From the NCBI GenBank assembly GCA_036785705.1, contig JAWUZG010000004.1:10016501-10080500 (forward strand): a DNA stretch of 64,000 nucleotides, written 5' to 3'. The position numbers and the translations under genes are program-made. The stretch is from Acanthornis magna (lineage: Eukaryota > Chordata > Aves > Passeriformes > Acanthizidae). Positions 36,953-50,200 of the stretch are shown piece after piece. The notes beneath the pieces were generated by a model. It saw only the letters and a program-made list of their open reading frames with translations, did no database searches and had not been told where the DNA came from. Position 1 is the first letter of the stretch. Each line of letters begins with the position of its first letter.

Positions 36953-36982
36953 GTTTTTTGTTTGTTTGTTTGTTTGTTTTTT
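36953..36982. repeat. (GTTT)n tetranucleotide repeat
   Basis: Five tandem GTTT units framed by T runs. This is the complement of the (CAAA)n type seen elsewhere. Likely polymorphic. Confidence 0.9.
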
Positions 36983-38935
36983 AATGAAAGCAGTGGAACG
37001 TGATTGTACCTGACTGTTCTTGTAGCCACTGATTTTCTTGAAGTGTTGTTCCCATAACAAAACAGATGATGGTAATTTCTGGATCCAGGAAAATTATTAA
37101 AATAAAACATAATTGTAGTTTAAAGAAATCACACATGTGGTGAAAATTGTGGTCTCTTGTTGTAGACGATGACAAAGTTTTGAACTGCTCCTATCTTCAT
37201 CATTTAATGCAATTAGATCTTCAAAATTCTGGAAGATTTTTGTTTGTTATTTTAATTTTAAATGCTGTAAATATGTGATGTTTAGTTCTAAAACCTTGAG
37301 TGCTCTGTTTAGCCCAGAGTGATTAGTTATGAGTAATAATGCCCTGCCAAGAATGGAAATCCTGGCAAACCTTTGATTAAAGTAGGGTGAAGATAATGGC
37401 TATTAAACAGGGCTTTGCTTAAAGTGGGAGTCCCTCTGCATGTGGCTGCGATGCCTCTCGGGGCAGTGAGGCGCTGAGGTGTCTTGTGCCTGGGCAGGAG
37501 TGGGGTCTGTGAATTTAAAAAGGCTCCACATAAGTGCAACACTTCAAGATAAAATTTGAAGCATATTTATGAAAGCCTCTATTAATAGGCTTGGTCTGTA
37601 AATGAATTGTGAATTAAATTTTGTTATAATGTGGATAAAATGTTTTGTTGTCTGATGTGGACGCAGTTGCAATTTCAAATCCAACTTTAACAAACCTTTT
37701 CAGCTCATTATTTCTAACCACCTTTAGAGTAGTTACGTATTTTCTACAGAGCAAGGAACACTTGCACAGCAAGAATAGAGATGGAAGCAAATAAACAGGC
37801 CATCCAGAAAGTACCTATGCTGCTCTCCCAGCAGGATCTCAATAATGGTATTTGAATTCAGTGATTGAAGTAGGGAGATCTCCTAGCAAGGAACTCATAT
37901 GCACTTAGTGATTCACTCTTAAAAATCCATTTGTAATAAATTATTTCATGGCATTCCTTTAATTATTTATGATACCAAATGGTCATTCAACATTCTGACT
38001 CATGGCTTGATCCACTTACATAAACACAGCTATTCACTGTGTGGCTTTCATAGGTGCTAGGCATTTTTACTTTACTCAAGCCTGGTTTAAAATGCCATCC
38101 AAACTGCAAACAGAGGCCAAAACTGATTAGCTGTTCTAAAATTGAAGCCATAACTTAAAACTGTGGCATTGAAAGCCTTGCTTATATAATATATGTGTAT
38201 GTGTATAAAAGTAGCTATACTGTGTCCAAAATAAGTTTATTTTAAATAAGTGCATAAATATTTTAATACATTTCTGAGGGTTGTTTGTTTACTAATTTTC
38301 CTTAAACATACTTACTTGGTTTAAATTCAGTACCATGATTTAAATATAAAACAATACATCAATGACAAACTCTATACTGCTAGCCTAACTAGTGGGCTTG
38401 CATTTCAGATATTTATCCCCTCTTGGGAATTAAGCTATGAAGAGCTACCAGGACAGTCTTCTGCAGTAGGTAATAAACCCTCCAGGAAGTCATGGTCTAT
38501 TTGGGGGAAATTGTGCATTCAGAATGGAAATGAACCTGTTCGCAGAACTCGAGTGCATTCTGGGATAGGCAGCTTTGAGGTGAAGAAATTCTATTTCTCT
38601 GTTATGTAGAAAGCTAGCTGGCGTCATTAGAGTCTTCAAATATGACATTGACAATTGAGATGAGCATCTGGTAGCATTTGATAATGGTCTACCACTGGAA
38701 ATAAGGTAATAAATTTCCCCATAATGGTTCACTGCCAACAGTGCTCATTTATGAGTGAAACAAGATGACCATTTATTTTCCCAGTTGGGCAATGTTGCAG
38801 ATTTGTGTTCTGTTCCTTTTGCTGAAGATCTGAAAGGGCTATTAAAGATATATTATTGCAAACTAAGTGCATTGCTTTCAAATGCTCTGTGTGACAATTC
38901 CTTGTTGTAATTATGTTTTAATGTCGAACACTTTG

Positions 38936-38963
38936 CAGATATATTCACGTAGGAATATATCTG
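38936..38963. other. Perfect 11-bp inverted repeat (stem-loop)
   Basis: CAGATATATTC at 38936-38946 and GAATATATCTG at 38953-38963 are exact reverse complements around a 6-base loop ACGTAG. It is not part of a recognised repeat. It could be a palindromic protein-binding site or chance in AT-rich DNA. There is no surrounding longer hairpin of microRNA type. Confidence 0.75.
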
Positions 38964-39589
38964 AATGTGCAGAATCCAGCACTTTCCTCCTTACTACAAA
39001 TACATGCTTTCTGCTTTCAAAGAGTAAAGCATAAATTTTCTGTTGTAGGCTGGAGGAAAGCTGTGAATTGTGCTATTTTAACAATGCAAAAATCAGCTTA
39101 AAGCTGATTCATATGCACTTAGAACAGCCTTTGTTTCTGCCACCTCTGAAATAGAAAATGCTCTAGGGCCTGGATTCACAACCAAGCTTATCCAAGGGAA
39201 TTGTTCATACTTGCTGAAGTATGCACATTTAGGAACTATTCTTAATTATGAATCCAAAGTTGGTTTTTTTGTTTTGCTTTCATCAGCGATGGTGTGTTTC
39301 TGGGTGTAGCAGAAATTCTGCACTGTTTGGGCAAATATCTAATGTTAGTCTAGGCTGGGATCTTGCTCCTTTAGACTTCTGGTATAACTGCTGGAGAATA
39401 CAGGCACACTTCTACAGTGCCGCAATAGCTGGGTTAGCACTCAGCCTCCTTGTGTTGTCATAAGATTATGACAGCTTTGTTTAAAGCTTTCTCCTCTTGT
39501 CTCATTGCTAGTGTGCTGAGAGGAGAAGCTAGGTAACTCCAGCTCTCTGTAAGAACATCTGTGCTGAAGCGCCAGCCAGGACTGAGACA

Positions 39590-39720
39590 GTGTGTCAGAA
39601 AAGACTAGCAAGTAGCACCCGTTTGCCAGTGCAGTAGGCTGGATTTGATGATTTAGAAGATCACTTCTGCTGTGCTTTTCTTGTTAAGATACTGAGCAGA
39701 CGTCTGGGGATGTTTTATGC
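39590..39720 (+). mobile_element. Possible ancient CR1 3'-end remnant
   Basis: AGGCTGGATTTGATGATTTA followed by GAAGATCACTTCTGCTG resembles the GG.TGGACT.GATGATCT..GAGGTCCCTTC.. block near the CR1 3' end, here with several mismatches and no terminal ATTCTATGA repeat. Low confidence; a profile search would settle it. Confidence 0.25.
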
Positions 39721-41529
39721 TCACTGAGAGTGTAACAGACTTTGCTGAACAAAGTTAGTGTATGCTGCTCCTGCTTTTTCAGTCGAAAAGATCTTTTTCT
39801 AAGCGTGTGTACGTGGGGAGGGTGAAGGGTGAAGGACAGTAAGCTTGTTCATGATAAATGAGTTGCTGCAGCAAAAGCCGTTGTATTGCTTACTATGTGT
39901 ACTTGTCGTTAAGGAGAAATACAGTTGTAACAGCATTTCAGTTTCTGCATTACATGCATTTAAGTGCCTGTCCACTAAGGATGCCTGCTTCCACTGATTC
40001 AAGTAGGAAAGTTGGCATATTATTCCCCAGTGCACTAAACTCTATGTTGGCTTCTATTAAATCCTGCCAGACAGGCAGAACAATATTTGAAACAAGACTG
40101 TTTGAACTAAAATGTAATTGGACTCATTTAAAGTCTTATTACAATGAAATCTGACTTCCTCCTTGTAATTTGACTTGTAGAAACCTCTCAAAAAACATTA
40201 CCTTTTGCCACAGGCTGTAAATTTAAATTCTGCACTAGGTAAGCATAATGAGAAAAGAAAGTTCTGACATGGCTGGAGATCATATCAGGTTTGGCTTGAT
40301 TAATTATTTCCACATGATCAATCAGCACCTTATTTAGATAACTGGAGGCACTCACTAGTTAATTTGTGAGAGTAGAACAATGAGGGCAAGCATTTATATG
40401 GTCAGTCAATACTCCAATTAGTGTTAGAAAGTCAAATGCGGCTTGAAAATAGCTAGTAGAAGAAAAGGAACTGAAATAACATAGCAGCTTCTCTGGTTTT
40501 CAATAGCCTTTCTCTGATTACACTGCAGTGGCTCCACTCACCCTCTCCAGAAGTATTTACCTAGTCTTTCTAATCATCTACTTCGGTAAAATATATATAT
40601 AAGTTTCTATATAATTTTAAAGCTAGCTATAATAAATACCAGCAGTGTATTCATGTAACAACCCTCAAATTTGCAGCTGTATATCTACTCATTCACATTC
40701 TACCGTAACAGGACTTACTTTCACCTGCAAAAAACAGACTCTAGTTCTAGGAAGTAAAAAACTGCAAAATGTTGCAAGACAGAAGTTACAGAAAGGATCA
40801 ATTACTGCTCCATGAACTGCCTGCTGCAGGGATTAATTTGCCTGAAATATGTGATGGCCAAATCTGAAGACTGACTTCTGCATTCAGAATAAACTCTCTG
40901 GCCACAATATCAGATATAGTGAGATAACCTGGCAGAGGTTTAGGACAAACATTCTCCAAAATTACATTGCTGTTGTTCCCCATAGCATCTAAGCACTGGC
41001 AAATGTCTGTATATGAGAAAAAGAGAAATAATCATTTGATAGCATTATATTTCTCCACCTTCTGCTTGCAAAAGGAAAGAAGCCAAATTTGCAATCTGAC
41101 ATTTCATCTAAACCATTTTTATCAACATAAGACTGATTTTAACTGAATCTTGTATGCAGGAAAAAAGTTTAGAAAATCAGCAACACTTTTCTAAAGAAAA
41201 ATTTTGAAACTTTGAAATATTTAAACATGCATAGTATCAGTTAAGCAGTTCATTATGTCATAAAAGTATTTATGAAGTAACTTTATTATGTTTTATTTTT
41301 TAAATATTGAGTAAGAAATTTTGGAAGGAGAACTTTGGCTTTGAGTCTGATGAAAGAAAATATAGGTGATCTAAAATATGATCTAGTTTATAAATCTTTA
41401 GTCTTGTGTGACCTTATTGGGCATAATTTAAGTAGGTGATAGGTGGGAATTATTTAAATGTTTTTATCATAGGTGTAATTATTCTAAATTGTAAATGCAG
41501 CAAATGTGGCAGGAAAGAACTACTCTGCT

Positions 41530-42100
41530 CACTTGGGTTAAACCAAATCAAAGTGGTTTATTGATTTTTGAATTCTGTGTAATTAATAGGCCAGTTGGAT
41601 AAACTATGTATTTAGCATAGACATCAGCAATACAATAGATAAAGCATATAGCTCTGCATGTACAAAGTGTGAGTGTGTCCCTACACCTCTTTAAGTGCCC
41701 TCCAGTTAGCCCAGGAAGATCTAATTGCACACACACACAACTATGTGCTTATGTGCACACCCAGACTTGTGTCTCCTGGGGTTGCCGCTGTGCTGCTTTG
41801 TGTGTGACCTGCACCCATGTTTCTCCCTACAGCCCACGGATGCAAAAGGTACACTGGGCTCACAGAGATAATCCAAGGTGAGGTTCCCACCATGTGGGCC
41901 CCCTGTCATGCTGTGCCTCAGCTGGAGTGCAGCTGCCTGTGCTGTCATATGGGGCAGAGACCCCACTAGACCCAGAAGGAGGTCAGGATGGTGGTGGGAT
42001 GACTTGAGGCAGTGTCACACTGGAGTTGGAGTGCTGCTCTGTTGCCACTTCTGTGTTCCAAGGCGTCTCCCCAATCACAAGATGTCATGCCTCTTTATTC
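41530..42100 (-). mobile_element. Possible old LTR or other retroelement remnant
   Basis: On the minus strand the left part reads ATCAATAAACCACTTTGATT then TGGTTTAACCC, a polyadenylation signal followed by a short R/U5-like tail. To its right lies an unusually GC-rich stretch (41690-42070) of the kind LTR U3/R regions often show. I recognise no family and see no target duplication. Ordinary unique DNA is a fair alternative. Confidence 0.2.
41728..41739. repeat. Short (CA)n repeat
   Basis: Six CA units, with further CA/TG-rich sequence to about 41760. Confidence 0.8.
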
Positions 42101-43001
42101 TTCCAGTCAAAATTATTCCTTTTCTCAAAAGTCCCTTGCAATTATCTGTTTATTGTTGAATCTAAGTGATGGCAATTTCATGCAAAGCTTGTCATTGTTA
42201 ATTTCCACTTTAGGGGTCTCTGGTTTGGGGCAAGATTGTCTCAGAGTAATATATTCCATTTACACACACTGTTAAAACTCACTGTCCTATCCATTGTTAT
42301 CATCTGTTGTTAGCCAGAGCATGTCAAAAAGAAGAATCTTTGCAGATTCCTCCATGGCAAATCATCTAACAAGAGTTAAGGATGAGAGCTTTCAAGGAAA
42401 GTAGAGGAATCTCAGGAAATGTGTTAATACCTGGTTTTGGTCTTACGCCCTAATACTTACTTTCTTTGGTCTATTAGTGTGGCTATACATTGCTTGAGAA
42501 AGAAGTCTATGAAAGAGAATTTAGTTAAGCTTCCTCTGACAAAATAAGCATTTCTTTACAAGATAAAAAATAGTTAAAGGGTTACGGCAAAATAAGAAAA
42601 GGTGGCTGTGTCTTTTACTGTGTGTCATCTGTATCCTCTCCAGACTGATTCTTTTCCAGCAACTCCTGCAGAAACTGTAGAAGTGCTAATGCATGCCTTT
42701 TACACGTGGCTGTATGCCAAGCCATAGGATTTTGTTATAATTCTCCTTTCCTACACCTCTTACCATATTGAATTTGTCCTTGGAATGGACGACATCATTA
42801 GGAGTGAAGACTTAATTATAGCCACTTAGAGACAATTTAAGAACTGTTGTTTAATTTACTGCAATTTTGAAGTGGAAGCTAGATGGTAGTTTGGAACTTC
42901 AGCAGTTTTAAAACACTGACACATAAGACACTTAGTCAAAGGTTTGTGTAGCACGAATTCATTCTCAAGGAGAAGTGAAAACAGTAAGGGCTCTTGCCTA
43001 A

Positions 43002-43017
43002 TTTTTTTTTTTTTTTT
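43002..43017. repeat. Poly-T run of 16 bases
   Basis: Sixteen consecutive T, with no element recognised on either side. Confidence 0.85.
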
Positions 43018-45217
43018 AAGCACCAGTGTATATACCTAGGAGTAATCTGATGAAATCTTTTCAGTTTTTCTAGTTGTCTTAACTAGTCATTTTGGCTGGG
43101 GTTTATCTTGCCTACCTTTAGACATTTATAGTGTGCACATCTGCACTGGAGATGGTTAACCTTTAAGAGAAAGATGTCCATTTTAGGGTGTAATTCATTT
43201 GTCTATTCTGGCTGGCTTCTTTAGGTAGAAATGAATCTTATCCTAGATAAACTTGTTTTTCATTCATTACAAATGGTGCCTAGGGTGATTACCTCAGATG
43301 TGGATATTTAATTTCATTATAATGAATTCCATTCCAGTTGCCTTATAAACCATGAAGCATTTGCTTCTATTCAAAATGCATGTGCATGAGGTTTTTGATA
43401 GATTTGTTTTTTACATCTGACAGTCTCTAATTTAATCTTATTACTTTAAGCGTCTGTAATTCTGGGCTCTCTTTTCTAGTCCCTATACATGTGAATTTGA
43501 AAACACATATCATCTGTCATACTCCTGAAAACATGGTAAACTCATGGTAACTCTGTTAGTCTATGACAATTTGATATCCAGATTGACTTGGATTATATTA
43601 GTGTGGTTATTTTTAAAGATTGTTTTTGTCATCGTTGTTTTTCTCTTTGTAAGGAGATCTTGCTGGGCAGTCAGGTATCACCAGGGATTTTGATTGCTTG
43701 TTCAATAACTCAAATGTATTGCAAGTTCTCAATTTCTCTTTAAATACGAAGAATAGGGTGACATAACACAACGTACTTGTACCTTAAAACAGAGTAAGAT
43801 TTCCAGGCTGCGATTGGGTGAGTATTTCTCCATTTGAAATCAGTGAATAATCCTTAGCAGTTTTAGGAACTTTGTCACTATAACTGGAAGATTTCCAATT
43901 CTAAAATATTCAGCATGGAGTAATAAAATAAAATCCCTGTGGATTGGAAATGAAAAGTTGATTTTTAACTGACACACATCATGCCTACTGTAGGTAAGAT
44001 CTGGCTGGTAGATGTGCTTCATTTTGTCATATTTCACATTATTTTCTCATTCAATCATTTACTACTAAAAAGAAAAAAATTCATTTCTATTTAGTAGATT
44101 TTTTTTTTTTTTACAGCTGACCTTGGATTAGATTGTTGGTTTCTGTAAGTGAATGTTACTGGTGCTTTGGCTCCAGTACAGATTTTGTTTCTAGTTTTCC
44201 TTAGTAGGATACTAGCACAGAAATGGCTGTACCTGCCTTCCTGAAAACTTCTATGTGGGCATGTCAGATAGGACAGTAGGTAAAATCAGATCCTGAAGTC
44301 ACATTAAAGAAATGTTACAGTGCAGATTACAAAGTTTTCCAATTGGTTTATTTGTTTCAGTGTACTTCTTATAACAGGACACTGCATTATCTCTGGGTTA
44401 CAAGGCTAGATTCAGCCTCAAAATGAATAAGGTGGGGGAATACGGACCTCTTTTCATGCCTTACCTCAGATCAATGGTGAGCCTAGTACAGATCTGAAAG
44501 ACAAAAAATGCACATTTCATGGTTTTACATTGCATTTTATCTTCTTTATAATCTTCTGCAATTGGCATACTAAGATCTGGAACAACACTACTTGCTGGAA
44601 TGGTGGAAGGTCTAACACAAGAAGTTCAGAGGAAATGGAGTTCTCTAGTATGAACATATGCTGCCTTTGTGGTTGGGGAGGTGGGTGTGAATGGAGAACA
44701 AAATTTTGTCATCCTTCGGTTAAGTTGCCGCCCCTGCCCTGTTAAGTATAATGGTGACATATAATAGAGCTTAAATAAAGTTATTGGCTACTTAAAAAAA
44801 AGTGTTTTAAGTTTTTGGTTATCTAAATGATATTTGGCTGGTGAGAGTGCTTAGAGAACCTTTGCAAATGTTTTTTGATGATACCTACAAGAAAGTAATA
44901 ACTATACACACAAAGTTATGAAAACTAAAATAGTCCCTAACTATACTACTTTCTCCCTTTTATTTGAAAGCCATCTTTCAACAACAACAATATTAACTAT
45001 AGAAGAATACTTCATTCTAAAGGATACTGAAGAAAATCACCATTTCCCTTACCAGTGAATGTGTTTTTTTTCTCTTGTGTATAAATACCCACAGCTCTCA
45101 TAATCCTCAATGCTCTCAATAAGTTTTAGCTTTGACTTAGTATTAACTGGTGAATATTGTCAGTTTCAATGTATTTCAGTATAGCTTTTCTTTCTAAACT
45201 TTAATTCATAACTCTTT

Positions 45218-45261
45218 ATGTATATAATTGAAATTATGTATGTATAGTATGTATATAATAG
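45218..45261. repeat. (TATG)n/(TA)n-like degenerate microsatellite
   Basis: TATGTATATAA and TATGTATGTATAG repeated imperfectly over about 44 bp. Confidence 0.6.
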
Positions 45262-46520
45262 CCTTAACAGAAATTATATTTAATGGTCTTCTACAATCTG
45301 CCCAGTCTGTTTACATGAAAAAAATATCTTTTCATTTGACATAGAAATGGGTGAAGGAAATTCAACAAGCTCTAAAGAAGTTCAAAATTACAGGATTTTA
45401 AGATAAAATGTTAGATTATTTATACTATTTCTTACAAAGATTTCTGAAGCATGCAAACACATAACCCAGTATTATTTAACTACATGACATTCCTCACTCA
45501 AATAGTTAGACCATTTTCTTTTTTTCCCCCAAACTTTCCATTTCTGCAGAATCTATACATTTTTGAAAATGTATTTTTTCTTTTTCCTTTTCTTCCCCTG
45601 CCCCCCTAGCCCAAAAAGAAAGTAACAGAAATTCAAATTTCATTCCTGAAAATAAGACTTGGAGTCAGTTAATTGCATGTGATTGTGCCTTTACAATTCT
45701 TTTTCATTTTTCTTCTGCTTTGCCCTGGGGTGTTTTTAGATAAAAGTTCTGTTTATGAGCAAATTAGTTGTCATTGCTTCTTTGTTGTCAGGTAATCTTT
45801 CATTGATGCTGGAGCACGTACATGATCAAATTTCTCTAATTTAGAAGTTGTATCATAAATAGTTTTAGTACATGCTAAAATAGTTGGAAGTAGTACTTTG
45901 TTGCTGACGAGGTCTTTTTGTCATCTATACAGAACTTAAAAATTACAACTGAGCAGGCAGCCTGTCTTTACAAGAGTAACTTTTAATAGCTAGAAAAATT
46001 GCAAGCTTCCTTTTAAGTGTAAGTTATGAAGAAAACTGAGATCCTGCTTCAATATCCCTGTGTATGCACATCTGACAAAGTGAACTGTCTCCTCTGTTAA
46101 ACTAATTCGGTAGATGAGAATAAGTTGTTTCTATTTTCACTACATAGACCTAAAGAAGCCATGAAGGCTTGCATGTGGTCTTGTTTGCTGTGTTATACTG
46201 AGAGCTGACCAATTACGTAGACGCAAATTTTAATTTTCTTTTCCCATTCGTGTATGAACACCGTGGTATTTCCTGAAGGTAACAACAATCACAGTGGCAG
46301 ATAAGGTATCTTGGATTAGCAAGTGAAGGATGTTTATGAATTTTCAAATACTCTGAATTTTGGACGAGGGGTTATTTTTTCACACCTAAGATGTCAAGAC
46401 ATGATGGCGCACCACTTGGGCAGATCCCACGATACGCAGTTTCTCTGCATGCGTAATAGTGAGATTAGTTTACTGAGCAAACGGTGTAAGATTATCTGTG
46501 CATATTTGGCAGTGATTATG

Positions 46521-46730
46521 CATGGATAGGAGAAACTTTTTTCCCTCTGAAGATAGTCAAGCACAGGAATAGTGTCCCTGGAGGTCTCTGAAGTCCCCGT
46601 CCCTGGAGGTTCTCCTGACTGGAAAAAGCCCTGAGCAATCTCTGCTAATTTTAAGGCTGATGCTGCTTTGAGCACGGGGGGGACCAGAGATCTCCTGAGA
46701 TTCTCTCCCAGCTTGAATTCTTTGACTTCT
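46521..46730 (+). mobile_element. CR1 LINE 3'-region fragment, diverged
   Basis: In order it shows GGATAGGAGAAACTTTTTTC, TCAAGCACAGGAATAG, GTCCCTGGAGGTTCTCCTG, GGAAAAAGCCCTGAGCAATC, GCTGCTTTGAGCACGGGGGG and AGAGATCTCCTGAGATTCTC. These match the run of blocks at the avian CR1 ORF2 end and 3' region on the plus strand. The terminal ATTCTATGA repeat has decayed to ATTCTTTGA. It is 5'-truncated, moderately old and non-coding. Confidence 0.85.
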
Positions 46731-47177
46731 CCATTTTTTTTGGGCAGTAGCTGTGCTGTGCCCCAGACCGGCTTCCTACCATGACTCCAGTGTCTGGAGT
46801 AGTTCTGGTTAATACAGGCAAAATAAATTTTATCTGCTAGTATTCAAATATCTGATCAAAAGGAGATATTTGCCAGCTCAAGTATGTTGTCAGCAGGGGA
46901 ACATCCAGGAGTGCCTCTCTAGCTCTGGAAGTTATTGTGTTCATCCTCATGACCTCATTTCACTGCTTTCCAGCTAGCAGCTGCAGATTTGAGGGGGAAG
47001 CCTCAGGTAATATAATCACTTTGATTGAACATGTGCTGTCCCATTTATTTTCTGGAAGTTAAAAGAGGTCAAAACAGAATTCTGCATGTCCTGTAGCACA
47101 GTTACAAGAACACAACTTGGCCAAGGACTTGTTTCTTTTCTTTATTCTGTAAACAGAAAGCAAGTTTGCTTGCACAA

Positions 47178-47256
47178 TTTTTTTTGTTTTCTGGTTTGGT
47201 TTTTTGGATTTTTTAATGGTTTTTTTGTTGTTGTTGTTTTTTGGGGGTTTTTTGTA
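47178..47256. repeat. T/G-rich low-complexity tract
   Basis: T runs with GGTTTGG, GTTGTTGTTG and GGGGG interruptions, the complementary form of the A/C-rich tracts. It explains the phenylalanine-rich plus-strand frame at 47086-47403 and the lysine/asparagine-rich minus-strand frame at 47059-47271. Confidence 0.75.
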
Positions 47257-50200
47257 AAATACACAAATCAATATATTTTTCTAAGAGAGGAATTAAATAT
47301 TTATATGGAAGCAGGTTTAGATGAGTTTGCTTTTTTGTTTTGTTTTGGAGTAAGTGAATTAGAGGAAGGAGAATTTCCAGAATTGGACCTATTTGTCTGG
47401 TGATAAGAAGGCAATTTTTAAAAAAAAATTAAATATTCTGCTTATAATGCCATTCCACAAGTAATCAAGTTACTTTTCTTACTGTTTAGCTTTGTGGCTT
47501 TATTATTTATATAGGGCCTCCTGGTGGTATTTTACAATGTTGAGTGTGTTACTTTTATAAGATTTGTGTTCTTGTTTCTTTTTCGTAAACTTGGATGTTT
47601 CCTTATAAATTAAAAAGGGTTTCACAGTTGGTTGAGACTCTAGTGATGCTTTTTATTTGGTACACAAATTCTCCCATAAATAGAAGTCTAAAAGGTTTTT
47701 TTAAATAATTTGATAACATTTCTACTTAGTATATTTTTCTTTGGACATGCGTGACAAGCCTGTAGACTAGCCTGTAAACACAGACATGTTAGTATGTTTG
47801 CTGTGTTTGGTAATATTGTCAGTGTGTCACTTTATACCTTAAAGTGATTTCCTCTGAAACTAGAGGGGCTTTTTTTTGTTGCTGTTTCTGAAAACAGCTT
47901 AGGATCTCTTGAATTCAAAAACTGTTGATTTAAAGGCATATTTCTAAATTAAAGTTGATTATTTTAATTATATAATCAATCTTTAAAAATGTTAATATAC
48001 TAGCTAAAATATGCTTTTTTTCCCCACTGTGTAATTTAAGAAACCTGAAAAGGTCTGTTTTCGTCTTTTTTTTTTTATTTTTTATTTTGTGTTACTAGAG
48101 GCTTCAAGTATCTTTTCCTGATTGTATTCGGTGTAGAGCTATTGCTCCATAAGAAATGAAATCTGCTCAGTGCTTCTGTCTTTTATATTAAGGCTTTATA
48201 CTGTCATTCATAAACATGTCATTGAAATACCTTCCATGTAACTTGACTATCAATAGCAAATCTCTAGTGACAACATAGGATATATTTATCCTGAATAAAA
48301 CAGCTCCAAGGAATGTTTCCAGCCACTGGAACCAAATTGTCTACACTATTAAATTGTTAGATTTGTCCCTTGTTGGTTTTGGCCCAGACCAAATCAGACT
48401 CTTCCAAGCAGCTCCTGGGCACAGTCCAGGAGCCAGAACAGAGCAGAGACCATCCCTGGTAGGCAGTTCAGATGTGCCTCATCCTGACCTCATTGTTTTG
48501 GAGAGCAAAAGAGTTAATAGCAGCAGCAGAAGCTTTTACATGCTGCTGATCTCGGTGCCAGAGAGCAGTCCCAGGATGTGTACGTCATAGCCTTGGAGGC
48601 TTGTTCTGTCTTTCCTGTATCAAAAATGTCCCAGTGAAGACATTTTGTTCCTTATTTTTGTTTGTAAAATGCTTTGTTTATTCTTTTGGAGGTCTTTTGG
48701 CTACTGTTTTCCTCACCACTGTATGTTCCATCTTGAGCTTTTTGGACCCTTTTGTTCTAGAGATATTACTGTCAATGTATTTCACATGAAAAGGATTTGA
48801 ACCAGTCATCACTATGTAAATTTTAGTCCTTAATGGAGTATAGGAAAGCAGCACAAGTGAAACCTCGCTGTTGTATACGATGGTTGTATAAACGTGGTAA
48901 ACTATGGCAATAAAACGTAATACACAACACGAGTTTATGTTTTAATGTCACACTATAAAGTGGGGAAAATGTCAGGGAGCATAGTTCATTTTTTAATGTG
49001 AAAGTTTTGTTTTCTTTTGCTCTCTTATTTATTTGAATATATTTAGATTAATTGCAGCAGAACACGGGCACTTGAGTTGTAGCAAAGTTATTCCATAAAG
49101 GAAAGGTGAAGGTTGCACACTGATCAGGTCTTAAAGCTGGGTGTAATTTTACTGCTTCTTGGTGCCAGAAATAAGAGAGGAAAGGAGCACAGTATACTTA
49201 TATCTGAACTCTATGAGCTACCAGATGATATATGAATCAGAGGCAAGTTATTCCTTTACTACAGTATCTGAAAAACCTTAATAAAATATTATTATGTTGC
49301 CAAAGTGTTGAATTACAACAATTGCGATATTTCATGTTTAAATCCATTTTCATTTAAACACATAGTTTCGCACTTTACTTTCTCCTTCGGGCTTTCCAGC
49401 AAAGGGATTTCCATAATCATTCCTATAAAGAGGAATGCCTAGAAACACATTTTGAATGAGTATTTCTATTTCTGTGTAATTCAGCTTTCTCGGGAAGTAT
49501 ATTTTTAATATCTGGCCACTTTTGCTTATACAGAGAGAAAGAATGTAATATCATTTACAGTTTTGTTCCCAGGAAGGTCCATTTTCAGTCTCCCTCCAGC
49601 AGCAATTACTTATAGAACTATTAATATTGCTTTGAAACAACTTCTGAAGCACTTGCAAGTGTCTGGAGAAAGAGGGAGTTTCATACAATTTAATGTTTCT
49701 GAAAAACTGTAAGATTCTTTTGCTACCAATTACTGTATATTTTTGCTATAAGTTTGCTATAAATTAGTCGTATGTGAAACTTGAGGAATGTAATATTAGA
49801 TTAATGCTGACTATTTTCCAGATTTTTCCCCCTTAGGTTTTGACACAAATAGCCAGTTCTTTTGAAAGACTTATTAATAGATCCCTAATAATCTCCTAAT
49901 TCCGTGCATTGGCCTTAGGAGAACTGTCAGTACAGTTTTCATACACTGGTTTCTAAATCTTCTTCTGAAATGTGATTTATTTGGGATTTTCTGTGTCATC
50001 TCATTATATCTCATTATCAGTACCAAGTAGCCACTACTTCTCAGACCTCTGAAGGATCTACCGTTTTTTCACCAAATGATTGCTTTTGTTAGCTGCAGTT
50101 TAAGTATGTATGGTCTGTGATAACTCTTTGCACATTGATTACACTGTACCCATTGTCATGTGTAAGATGGTAACTTAAAAGTGAACATGTTTATTTCCAT

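Larger units (their letters stand above)
24138..46520. other. Long unique non-coding region with scattered low-complexity tracts
   Basis: Over 22 kb with no gene and no well-supported transposon. Frames of up to about 106 codons (for example 28102-28422 and 27161-27475) are isolated and resemble no known protein. GC-richer patches are at 27720-28290, 30950-31230 and 41690-42070. Low-complexity tracts and weak repeat candidates are listed separately. Several AT-rich stretches (notably 37530-37720 and 40080-40480) have the feel of conserved non-coding elements, which needs alignment to decide. Confidence 0.5.
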
